Shown here one piece after another: positions 54,763 to 64,000 of a DNA stretch of 64,000 nt. Under the pieces are notes generated by a model. That model saw only the letters and a list, made by a program, of their open reading frames with translations. It was not told the origin of the DNA and made no database searches. Within the stretch, counting starts at the first letter, position 1. Each line of letters starts with the position of its first letter. The DNA comes from Terfezia claveryi (taxonomy: Eukaryota; Ascomycota; Pezizomycetes; Pezizales; Pezizaceae), in the NCBI GenBank assembly GCA_015179025.1, contig WHUX01000227.1, positions 1-64,000 of the forward strand. The letters are read 5' to 3'. The position numbers and the translations under genes were made by a program.

Positions 54763-55436
54763 TATAATGGAGAACGTTATTTTATTGCTTATATAATTGA
54801 TTATATACTTTTGTATTTCCTATATTATTACCATGTTATATAACTAAGCCTCTCGGTTGAAGGACTAGCCTTCTACCACCTCCTATTGCTTTATAAGCAT
54901 CTATAGCACACGGAATTTGCCATGGAAAGTTCTATAGCACTTGCCATATGAGGACACCCTCATTATGGCTGCATGACCTCTGTTTAAAGGTATGTGACTC
55001 ATTACTATGGCCACATGACCATCATTTATGGTGTGTGACTCATTACTATGGCCACATGACCCCTTTTGTATAGCGCACCACCTTCTAGTGTGCTACCCTT
55101 TTTATTGTATTTATTTTCTTAGTTATTAGATTTTAGAGGAGTATAAATAGGCCGCTGGATTCTATCTGGAATCCAGAAGAAACAAGAAGCAAGCAGACAG
55201 CAGCAAGCAAGCCTATATTCCAATCAGATCAAGATTATATAGCTTAGATAGCACAAATCATATAAGATAGATTACACCAATTAATTACTGTTCCCTCTGG
55301 GAACATCCCACATAGTAATCTCCCTACCCTTCTGAGGTCTTACCTCAGCAGAACCGAAATACACAAACGTCCATGCCTATGGATATAGATTGTATAAATG
55401 GTACCGAATAAATACTATCTAGTACCATTCATTACA
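54763..55436 (+). repeat. GypB-2 5' LTR (674 bp)
   Basis: TATAATGGAGAACG (ancestral TGTAATGG) to CCATTCATTACA, with TATAAATA at 55142-55149. It aligns with 6911-7589 throughout. Confidence 0.92.
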
Positions 55437-55980
55437 TTTTTTTTAACTTACTTACCTAATCTTTACTCTTAAATCCAAGGCCTGATCAACCTTCGGATAC
55501 CTTTATTACACTCACACAAATTTGACACACAAGTACACATATAAAATTAATATTATTATTCAACTAGCTAGCCAACAAAAAAATCCAACAATGAGACATC
55601 AGACTCTCAACTATAGTACATCAACAAAAGACTTAGAAGCAAGCTAAGCAGAGCTCTAACAGGCAGTGGTATCCCACATTAAACAATCCTACCTTCATTC
55701 ATAACACTTTTCCTAATAAGATCAACAACTCATCTTGCACTCCTAGTAACCACCATTACATCTATACCTGTAAATCAAGTATACTATTAAAAAACCGGCC
55801 CCCCAGGTCCTAGGAATAATTGGTCTAAACAACTAAGAGTCACAATCCCAAGACTTAAATCTCGCTACCTTCACTGCAGCCATTTCCTCCAGAAAAGAAT
55901 TACCTCCATCAGAACCTTCCTTAGGGCTAGACATCTTTACCAATATCTCTGTACCCTCAATGTCTACCTCAATACACTAA
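55437..55980 (+). other. GypB-2 leader
   Basis: Begins TTTTTTTTAACTTACTTACC. No tRNA-type TGG priming site and no 9-base match to the LTR could be found, unlike GypA. A Ser-rich minus-strand frame at 55977-56318 is the shadow of gag. Confidence 0.5.
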
Positions 55981-58020
55981 TCAAAAAATGTGACACTCTT
56001 GCCAGAAGAACTAGAACTAGATTCTAGACTAGTAGATGAAGAAAAATCAGGACTATAAGAAATATTAGGATCCTGACATCCAGCCTTACTAGCCACATAA
56101 GCTACCAAGCTAACAGAACAGTCAGTCGAACAGAGATCATAAGGATCATCAGCCACCATACCATCAGTACAGAAAGGTGCTAAAGAAGAAAAGTAACTTG
56201 ATGATCGTATCGCATAACCAGCTGCATTTGGTTGCGGATAGACAACAAAATCAGACATAATAGCATCTGAACTTAGTAAGAAGACTAAGAGGTCGAGACC
56301 GTTAACTATATTACCCAAAGATATTAAGAAATTAGTAGAAGAAACTCCCAGAAAGACCAGATTTGTAGTTTCTAATACAGAAGGGGAAATAAATTGGAAA
56401 TAGAAATAGGAGAACCAAGTAGAGAAGGAACCAAACTATATTTTAGTATGGCATTGTCTCTCATACCAGAAGAATTTTGGGATAGACATTTTCCAACAAT
56501 TGAAGAGATTTTGCAATACACTCATGTAATAGGACATGCCTAACAGTATTATCCTAAAGATACTCGACTCTTAATAGAAGCTGTAGTAAAACACTATTTA
56601 TGGCTAACACCTTATCCATTCAAAGAAAAGAACTTAGAAATGAACGCATTTTTAAGTAAGGAATTAAAGAAACCTGTCATTCCACTTTTAAGGAAACCGA
56701 ATTGGGTAATAAATAACTGGGAGGAAATAATGGTATTCATAATGAGTGGCACTCATCTAGAAGAATCAGCACATACTATGGAGGATTTTTTCAATCCTAG
56801 CAAAGAACTTCTAGGAGCGTTCTTGAGAACACCAAAAGATCAATTGAAAGGCAAAGGTCGAGCACCTGAGATACTAGAAAGGAGGACTGAATCAGCCAAA
56901 GTACCAGACAATAAAGACCAACTACCAGAAAATATAGAATTACCAGAAGACGATAATGATCTAGATACAGGACTAGACCAACAGAAGCAGAAAACGCAAG
57001 GAGGAGGATGAGACCCAAATAATAGTGGAGATGGTAGCTCAGACTCTGATAAGATATCGTCAGTTGCAAGTCAAACTCTTAAAAGAAAACCCAAATGAGG
57101 AAAATCAGTTGAATACCAGTAATAGGAATCTACAACAGGAATGGTTACAACAGGTAACCATAAAGCAACAAATGCTTTAAAAGGAATAAAAATTGATCTA
57201 CCAGAAAAAATAAGAGGAGAAGACAAAAAATGGCAAGACTGATAATATTTTGACTCTCGAGCCACAGCAATGCAACGTTGGTTTGTTATCAAGGGAATAG
57301 ATTTAGAAGACGCTTTAGCTTTGGAAATTGTTGGATTCAGAATGGAAGGGAGCACATTCACTACTTATAATCAATTCCTAAGAGAAAAAGAAAAGAATAC
57401 GACATTCTTTAGATTCATACTAGCACTAAGGGATTTTCTGATACTCTCTACTAGTAAGAACATTTTGTAGAAATAATGGGAGACAGCCACACCATACAAG
57501 GACAGACATCACATAGGAATTAAATAGTTTACCAACTGGCTTACTGAAATACAAATCAAATTGATTGACAAGGATAGCAAACAATCAATATCGCAAGAAG
57601 TAAAAAGAAGAAAGTTTTTTAATCATCTGCCACCATATATGTCAGCTATATAAATTCCTTTAATCAAAGAGGAATGGTCATATGATCAGCTCGTGTATCA
57701 AGCGAAGTCATATGAAGCTTCAAAGAAAGATATTGCCCCACCATCCACACCAAATACCTCCCAATGACAACACTCTTGAAATGAAAATCAAAGTCATGGT
57801 TCATGCAGGGACCAGAATCAATGACAAAAAACAGGATTTAATCCTAGCAGCAATCCCAACACCAAACCCAACACAAAAAAACAGAAGGACTCAGATTGGG
57901 ACACCATCACAAAAAAATTAGATTAGAAAACAAAGATGTAATTAATTAGAGACAAGAAATGTCTATGGTGTTGGAACCCTAGACACTCCTACAAGGACTT
58001 CAGGAAACGACAGAATAAGG
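55981..58020 (+). pseudogene. gag: GypB-2 gag with zinc knuckle
   Basis: Plus-strand frame from about 55981: KNVTLLPEELELDSRLVDEE, LPKDIKKLVEETPRKTRFVV and SMALSLIPEEFWDRHFPTIE. The open stretch 56640-57011 (MNAFLSKELKKPVIPLLRKP, ending in an acidic ENIELPEDDNDLDTGLDQQ tail) follows. Capsid is RATAMQRWFVIKGIDLEDAL and KRRKFFNHLPPYMSAI (57600-57655). The knuckle CLWCWNPRHSYKDF (57960-58000) is CX2CX4HX4 with Phe for the last Cys. The first Met is uncertain. Confidence 0.8.
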
Positions 58021-58388
58021 TACCCATGTATACAGCCGCACAAGATTTAGCTATACCAATAGCCACCAAGGATAAAAACAATAAGGATAAAATTAAGGAA
58101 TAACCCTTATTAAGACAGGTACTAGATTTTAGCAAGGTATTTGTTAAAGCTAACGAACACTCCATACTAGCTTTAATTGGTCTTCAAACAAAGGGAGGAG
58201 ACTTAATTAATTCTCAATTTATACACATATACAAAATACTGACTAAAAGTATCAAGAAGAAATCATTAAGTACTGCAATTAAATGCTCAAAAGGAATGAT
58301 AGACAAAGCTTGTACTATCAAACTTGATTAGATAGGTTATATAGAAGAACGAATATTCTATATAGCTCATTTAACTAGATGGGATATG
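58021..58388 (+). pseudogene. pol: GypB-2 protease region, split by TRIM
   Basis: VLDFSKVFVKANEHSILALI, KGGDLINSQFIHIYK and MIDKACTIKLD lead to HLTRWD, where the TRIM interrupts. ILGEPAL at 59955 completes the usual WDIILGxPAL protease signature. The Asp-Ser/Thr-Gly active site is not legible (LQTKGGDLINSQFI), so it is inactive. Confidence 0.7.
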
Positions 58389-58684
58389 TGTTAGGAGTGA
58401 GCCAGCGATATGGGGATATCTGTTGGCATATCGATATATTTGGAGCCTGCGAAGGCATAATTACTGGTCTCGGGCCTAACTGGGCTATACGGAGCATATA
58501 GCGAAGAATATAGACTGATTCATTCGATAAAGTAAAGTAACCCAGCGATACAAGATTTCACTTGAGTCTTAGAGAACAAGAACTAGATACAAGATGTGGG
58601 CAAATATATAGGAAAGCGGGGTTGACTTCAGGCCACCCACCATCGGGTGGCGCTGGCCCGGTCTGCATAATCTCAGCCATAACA
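58389..58684 (-). repeat. TRIM copy B 3' LTR (296 bp)
   Basis: TGTTAGGAGTGAGCC to CAGCCATAACA. It differs from its partner by few transitions. Confidence 0.9.
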
Positions 58685-59651
58685 GTACTCCCCCTCTACT
58701 AGAGGGCGTCCCGACCGACCAACTTCACCATCCCTCTAATCCACGTGCTCATGTTTTCGGCATAGACAATGGGGCGTGTTCCATACATTTGGTCAACCCC
58801 AACAACATTGGATACTGGGTTCAACAACATTGGACACTGGGTCCACGATAATAGCGCCTAAACAGTCTTGCACATTCTGTGGGGACTCTGGGCCTGTAGA
58901 GAAGCTCGGAAGGACGGGGGTATTCTCTCAAACATAGTGGTGTCATGCCAATGCTTAAACATCAGATCGGGTATCTCAACATAAGGTGCGACACATATAT
59001 GGATTGTAGATCTGGAACATCTGAAGGATCCGCAGATCTGGGGTAATCTTGATAGGGGGGGTATCCCACATGCCATTGCTATTAAAAACCTCTGCGTGGC
59101 AAAACCCTGTGGGAAAAAGCCAACGTCACAGGAAAAGGTTCAATGCATGCTTTCCCAGCTATCCCAGCTATCCAACCCGACTTGCCAGTGCAAGGGGGGG
59201 GTCTTGTTCATTTGTGTGCTCATAGCACTCACTTGGGTCTTTTCCCAAGGCGGGGGGTCTTTGAGCTTTCGAGCTTGAACGTGGTTTTTGAGCTTTGAGC
59301 TCGATCGGGATTTTTGAGCTTTGAGCTCGGACAGGGCTTTTGAGCTTTGAGCTCGTTCGGGGCCTTATAGGCTCGTTCGGGGCCTTATAAGCCTGGTGAG
59401 GGGGTGTTTGAGTATGTTACTTGATACCTAAGACTTAGTAGATCTGGAGATCTCAATATAGGATTAGTAGGTTATTTAGAACAAGCTAATAAGCATATAG
59501 GAGGGGGAAATAATTATTTCCAACGTCGCTAATATAGCCAAATATTAGAGCGACATGACTTTAGTCATTTTCGAGCTGTCCGACAGTGTAGGTAGTGAGG
59601 GAGGGGTGATTAGACCCAGAATCACTAGTCCCTTTTGTCAAAGCGAAGTAA

Positions 59652-59947
59652 TATTAGGGGCGAGCCAGCGATATGGGGATATCTGTTGGCATATCGATAT
59701 ATTTGGAGCCTGCGAAGGCATAATCACTGGTTTCGGGCCTAACTGGGCTACACGGAGCATATAGCGAAGAATATAGACTAATTCATTCAATAAAGTAAAG
59801 TAACCCAGCGATACAAGACTTCACTTGAGTCTTAGAGAACAAGAACTAGATACAAGACGTGGGCAAATATATAGGAAAGCGGGGTTGACTTCAGGCCACC
59901 CACCATCGGGTGGCGCCGGCCCGGTCTGCATAATCTCAGCCATAACA
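59652..59947 (-). repeat. TRIM copy B 5' LTR (296 bp)
   Basis: TATTAGGGGCGAGCC to CAGCCATAACA on the plus strand. The primer hairpin reads AAGTGAAGT (59826-59818 minus), one C-to-T from the exact complement of the priming site. Confidence 0.9.
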
Positions 59948-61690
59948 AGATAATACTAGGAGAACCTGCTCTCAGTAAAGTGCGAGCAATAATTCCTGCC
60001 TATCAGGAACCAGTTACTATCCAACCAGAAAATATTCCACGATTCCAGCTAAGTGTATGGAAGAAATCTAGATCTATAGTGAATAGTATAAGATCAGCGT
60101 ATACACAGGTCAGCTGTAAATCAGTTACAGATTATAGTGAACTAGATAATTGGGAAAATATTAGTGATGTAGAAGAAACCGATCCAGAAAGAGAACTCGT
60201 GACAGCTATTTCTATGGTACAGAAACAATTCAACCCTGTAATGGAGTTTCCTTTATTATTTCCCAAGATGATTCTACCGGAATTACTGCATCAGGAAAGA
60301 AAATAGTTTGTCTCCTAGAGACACCACCTGGCATCCCGATGCCACTTTTTTCTTGCTAATGTGCCACTAAGAAAGATTAATCACTCTATTAAACCAAAAG
60401 CAGGAGCTACTTAGATACCAAAATGGCGACCCTCAGGACATCAATTTAGACAACAAATCCATGACAAATTAGTCAAAGAAGAAGTATCAGGTCATATATT
60501 TAGAGTAGAAAATGATACAAATGCTGTAGTCATGTTTACTATCCCTAAATGAGATAAACTGGAAGAAGCTATATACGTCAATGACTGTCGAGACCACAAT
60601 TTAGTAGTTGAACCGGACCATACCCCATTGCCAGATATTAACGAAGCAATTGAACTAGTAGCAGAGAATCCCATTTAGACTAAGCTAGACTTAGCTGACG
60701 GATTTTTCAATATTTGGAATAATAAAGAGTCTGAGCAATACTCTACCTTTTTATGTCATATAGAATATTTCAAGAGTAGAGTTATGCAACAAGGGGATCA
60801 TAATGTACCTGCTACTATGGTTCACGTTATGCATGAAATTTTTAAGGACATAGTCTATAAAAATTTAATCATCTATATTGATAATATTATTATATTCTCT
60901 AAAACGTATGAAGAACATATAGAATTATTAAAGAAAGTACTTCAATGTCTACAGGATGAGAAATTCTATCTCAAAGAAAGCACATGCCAGTTCTTTACTT
61001 CAAGATTAGAAATCTTAGGACACATTTTGATATCAGATGGATTATATGTAGACCCAAAGAAGAAGACTACTATATTGACATTTCCAACTCCTACAAGAAA
61101 AAAGGATCTTAGAAGATTCCTTGGAATTGTTAATTATCTCAGCAGATTTATTCCTGACTTGGTATTGTATGCAAGCACCCTATTAGAACTGCAAGGAGAA
61201 ACAAAGAAATGGGAATGGACAGATACTTATAATGCAGCGTTTGAAAAACTTAAGGAACTCATAAATTTCCTACATGTTTTAAAACCCTAGAATAATAAGT
61301 CTACTGAACCCAAATATTTAGTCTGTGATGCTAGTGATGTAGGACTAGGATCTTAGATAGGTCAAGGACCATTGACGCATATCAGACTATTATGCTTCCA
61401 CTCTAGAAAAGTTAATCCAGCACAACTCAATTATCCTACCTTTCAGAAGGAATTATTAGCAATTATTGACTCATTGAAATTTTTTGAAGCACAATTAAAA
61501 GGTCATAAGTTCACTATCCTTACCAACTACAAACCATTAGTAAACTTTCATACTCAAACACCTGCAAGTCAGAAATTGAGATGATAGCAAGATTACCTAA
61601 TAGAATTTGATACAGACATACAGCATACTGCAGGAAAAGAAAATTTGATAGCAGACACTCTATCAAGAAAGCATAAATACTTGGACACTC
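59948..61690 (+). pseudogene. pol: GypB-2 reverse transcriptase and RNase H
   Basis: After the TRIM: ILGEPALSKVRAIIPAYQEP, then a spacer to LPELL, a 73-bp element, and PLRKINHSIKPKAGAT. RT: DKLVKEEVSGHIFRVEND, AIYVNDCRDHNLVVEPDHTP, TKLDLADGFFNI and YIDNIIIFSKTYEEHIELLK with YIDN for YIDD (60874-60885). LEILGHILISDGLYVDP and LRRFLGIVNYLSRFIPDL follow. RNase H: LVCDASDVGLGS, NYPTFQKELLAIIDSLKFFE, ILTNYKPLVNF (Asp to Asn) and KENLIADTLSR (61635-61670). Confidence 0.9.
60289..60361. mobile_element. CATCAG-family element, 73 bp, in GypB-2 RT
   Basis: CATCAGGAAAGAAAATAGTT to CTTTTTTCTTGCTAATG, flanked by TG at 60287-60288 and 60362-60363. Removing the element and one TG restores the frame ELLPLRK. 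The ends match the 28101 element. The middle (CCTAGAGACACCACCTGGCA) is the shortest core in the family. Confidence 0.85.
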
Positions 61691-61953
61691 CTACTACTGA
61701 GGACAATTATATTTCTAATACTATTGATCCTCTTAACCATACCTACAACCGTAATATCTCTACCAACACTTTAAAAACTTTCCACTCACTAAAAACCTCC
61801 ACTTAGAATAATATAGTTTCTCATAGAGCTATCAATTTCAAGCATGTTGACTGTGACTTCAACAAATGTCGTGGAAGAGCCTAAGAACTTATATACCATA
61901 TCTTCTGTCCATACTTTGAGGGCATTCCAAATGAATAAAGCGAATACAACATA

Positions 61954-62487
61954 ATGAAGGAAGAAGAATCCTCAGACGATAGAACTCTATCCACTATACC
62001 AGAAGAAGTTTTCAGCGGGTATGATTGTGTACCCAATATAAACAAGAACAAACCTTTAATAGTTCTTGGACTAAGATATAGGCCTCCATCTTGTGAAAAT
62101 GCACAACAAAACACCCTGGCTCCTGAAGAAGCAAAGGAAATTACCATTAACCTAGCTCATAGCAATTGGCAACAATACAAAAGGATGCACTGGTCCTTTT
62201 GCCAAGATTTTTACTGTCCAGCTCATGGCAGCTCCCATGCCATAAACAACTGCATATTCACCATTGAAACATGCGTAATTTGCAATCACCATAGATATGG
62301 CAGTTTGAACTGTAACCTATTAGCCTCAGTTCTTACGAAGGAGAAAAAATTCCTTACAACTTGTATTGTGCATCTCGTATCTGCAAATGAGCCTCAAAAG
62401 GAACTAGCACTAGTACAACAAACACCAGCTTATCTACCTCCACAAGCTCTTAGCTGCGAAGAAGTTATCCTAGAAATCGGAGAATAG
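61954..62487 (+). CDS. GypB-2 Pol insert: Cys/His-rich domain between RNase H and integrase
   Basis: A 177-codon open stretch in the pol region, from MKEEESSDDRTLSTIPEEVF to CEEVILEIGE. Its centre is HWSFCQDFYCPAHGSS then NNCIFTIETCVICNHHRYGS and LNC, giving seven Cys and several His in a pattern CX4CX2H...CX6CX2CX2HH...C likely to bind zinc. It is not an integrase zinc domain, which follows later (about 63180-63290). Probably part of the polyprotein and not a separate gene. The first Met is only where the open stretch begins. Function unknown. It could bind nucleic acid or a host protein. Confidence 0.6.
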   Translation: MKEEESSDDRTLSTIPEEVFSGYDCVPNINKNKPLIVLGLRYRPPSCENAQQNTLAPEEAKEITINLAHSNWQQYKRMHWSFCQDFYCPAHGSSHAINNCIFTIETCVICNHHRYGSLNCNLLASVLTKEKKFLTTCIVHLVSANEPQKELALVQQTPAYLPPQALSCEEVILEIGE

Positions 62488-62597
62488 GCAAAAAGATAGA
62501 TTACCAACAAACTAACATACCATACTCTCTAACCTAGCATTTAGTTCAGTAACCCTACCAAACAGATAAGTACCCGACAAATAGAATAGGAGATCAT

Positions 62598-64000
62598 GAA
62601 TACTCCTGTTATCCCTTAACAACCATGGAATGCACCTCAACAACTAGCTGCAACCGCTAGCAGCAGTAATGCAATTCTAATCAATACTGCCACCATCACC
62701 ACTAGTTCTAAAAAGTGAGTAGCCATTGATGAAGATTCAGCACCCTCTTTTATTCAAGACACTAAGACCTCTAGACAGCGTTGTAATTTCTGTAAGTTCT
62801 CAGGACATAATACTTCTATATACAAGGAGAAGAAACCCACCATCAATGACTTCAACATAAGGATTGAACCGACCCTCAACAAGCTTATTAAAGAGAAACA
62901 CATCAGCGACGGATGGGAGGATGACAAGGACTACTTCATCACACACTGGCTTGACCAAGGTACAAGTATGAAAGCCGCATATCAATCATGTATGAGAGTA
63001 TGTCCTATCTGGAAGAACTACTATGATACCTTTGTGAACCGTAAGGATCATAGAAAAAAAGACGGATTTTTGTATGTCAAGAACCGACAAGGATAATGGA
63101 GATTAGTCTTGCCCTCTACCTTTAATATCTAAGGTAAGAACTATCTCAAATTGGTTATTAAAGATGCATATGAAGCAAACGCTCATGGTGGCATTGAAAA
63201 AACAATAAAATATCTTACTAACCGATATGATTGCCAGTTCTTTACAGAACCAACTAAGGACTATATCAGAAGTTGTGATACTTGTTAACGAACAAAGTAT
63301 TCCAACAAGGCACTACTTGGACTCGTAACTCCATTACATGTACTAAGCAGGCTATGGACTGACATATTGATGGATTTTCTTAAGTTAGCACCTGTGTTTA
63401 CTAAGTGTTCAATTTTGTACCCGAATATTCCTGTTGAAGAAGATCATGTAGTTTGTATTTCATGACTTTGGACGATTGTCGATAGACAATCAGGATTCAA
63501 GTTTCTTATTCCTGTCTCAGACAATTTTATAGCAGAACAATGTACTGCTACCTTTGATACTCATGTAGTCCCAACTATGGGATACCCTTTTTGTATTGTT
63601 TTTAACTGTGATACTCTTTTTATATCAACGCATATTCAAGATTGGGCTAGGAATATAGGAATCAAGTTGGAACCGTCCACCACATATTATTCACATGCAG
63701 ATAGACAATCAGAAATTATGAACAAAGAAATTCTACAAGTAGGAAGAGCCTGTAAAATCGAAGGATTTGATTGGCTACAGAAACTACTAGAGATACAGTT
63801 GAAACTTAACTCTAGGAATAATACCACTAGACAGAATAGCCCCTTTTCCACACTATTTGGTTTTAATGCACATCTTGGTATATCAATACTTCCATACCCT
63901 ATTAATGCATATATACCAGCAAATGAATGTCATGAGGTAACATCCAAAAACCTATATAACACTAAGAAGACTCAAGCATTTCAAGCGAACAAACGACTAC
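62598..64000 (+). pseudogene. pol: GypB-2 second CCHC-like knuckle and integrase
   Basis: After a Ser/Thr-rich linker (AATASSSNAILINTATITTS) comes RQRCNFCKFSGHNTSIYK, CX2CX4HX4 with Tyr at the final Cys (62778-62825). INDFNIRIEPTLNKLIKEKH and DYFITHWLDQGTSMKAAYQS follow, then the integrase: zinc domain NAHGGIEKTIKYLTNRYDCQ with CDTC; core ILMDFLKLAPVFTKCSILYP, TMGYPFCIVFNCDTLFISTH (Asp to Asn) and SEIMNKEILQ. The window ends in KTQAFQANKRL. Confidence 0.88.

Larger units (their letters stand above)
58389..59947 (-). mobile_element. TRIM copy B (1559 bp)
   Basis: Direct repeats of 296 bp at 58389-58684 and 59652-59947, the reverse complement of the LTRs of copy A. On the minus strand a purine tract AGAGGGGGAGTAC precedes the 3' LTR. 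The priming site ACTTCGCTT (59649-59641) is intact, two bases from the 5' LTR. Flanks ATATG and AGATA align as a diverged 5-bp duplication within host ATATA. The interior (58685-59651) has no gene. It shows GAGCTTTGAGCTCGATCGGG repeats at 59265-59390 and is less mutated than copy A. Confidence 0.9.
54763..64000 (+). mobile_element. GypB-2 chromovirus, right end outside window
   Basis: 5' LTR at 54763, then gag, protease, RT, RNase H, a zinc-rich insert and integrase, all plus strand. It is interrupted by TRIM copy B and a 73-bp CATCAG element. Integrase matches GypB-1. It inserted in copia RT. RIP stops are present throughout. Confidence 0.9.

Noticed and set aside
55977..56318. Minus-strand Ser-rich frame with a signal-like start
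   Set aside because: It lies opposite GypB-2 gag, and the plus-strand reading makes better sense as gag with RIP stops.
58684..59651. Small frames in the TRIM interior
   Set aside because: Short, not shared between the two TRIM copies, and overlapping GAGCTC repeats. No evidence of coding.
59555..59764. Frame spanning the TRIM interior and LTR
   Set aside because: It crosses the LTR boundary and is not present in copy A.

Overview
The window is a gene desert of nested, decayed transposable elements. It looks like an AT-rich isochore of a filamentous ascomycete (probably Pezizomycotina). Chromodomain Ty3/gypsy elements, a Fot1/pogo transposon, a hAT and a copia element are all riddled with TAG/TAA stops that stand where CAG, CAA or TGG would be expected. 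This C-to-T bias at CpA (TpG to TpA on the other strand) is the signature of repeat-induced point mutation (RIP). I found no convincing intact host gene, rRNA, tRNA or CRISPR array.

Layout. 1-5410: minus-strand chromovirus GypA-1, least mutated copy, cut by the window edge. 5411-7589: integrase, chromodomain and 3' LTR of a second chromovirus, GypB-1. 7590-8303: gag start and LTR of a third, GypA-related element. 8304-23238: an old plus-strand GypA-2 split by a solo LTR (9584-10096), a 3.5-kb CATCAG element (10665-14130) that carries a near 1.8-kb palindrome and a MITE, a 1.6-kb TRIM (14135-15756) and a complete GypA-3 (16050-22190, target duplication GTATG). 23239-26206: very AT-rich relic DNA. 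26207-29419: Fot1/pogo element with another CATCAG element inside its transposase. 29611-40788: an 11.2-kb hAT-bounded unit with matching ends and the 8-bp duplication TAGATATA; its transposase fills only the right third and the rest holds unrecognised degraded reading frames. 40797-42129: foldback hairpins and a tandem array. 42130-44290: second hAT in inverted orientation. 44510-50681: complete GypA-4 (duplication ATTAT). 51192-54762: copia element cut by GypB-2, which runs from 54763 past the window end and carries a second TRIM (58389-59947) and a 73-bp CATCAG element (60289-60361).

How the parts work together. GypA and the TRIM share one priming layout: two bases after the 5' LTR, a 9-base site complementary to a hairpin near the predicted transcript 5' end. 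This points to Tf1-like self-priming and suggests the TRIM is a passenger of such an element. GypB has two extra cysteine-rich zinc motifs between RNase H and integrase. Every RIP-damaged reverse transcriptase seen here has lost an aspartate of its YxDD motif; only GypA-1 keeps YLDD. Nesting gives a relative age order: GypA-2 is older than everything inserted in it.
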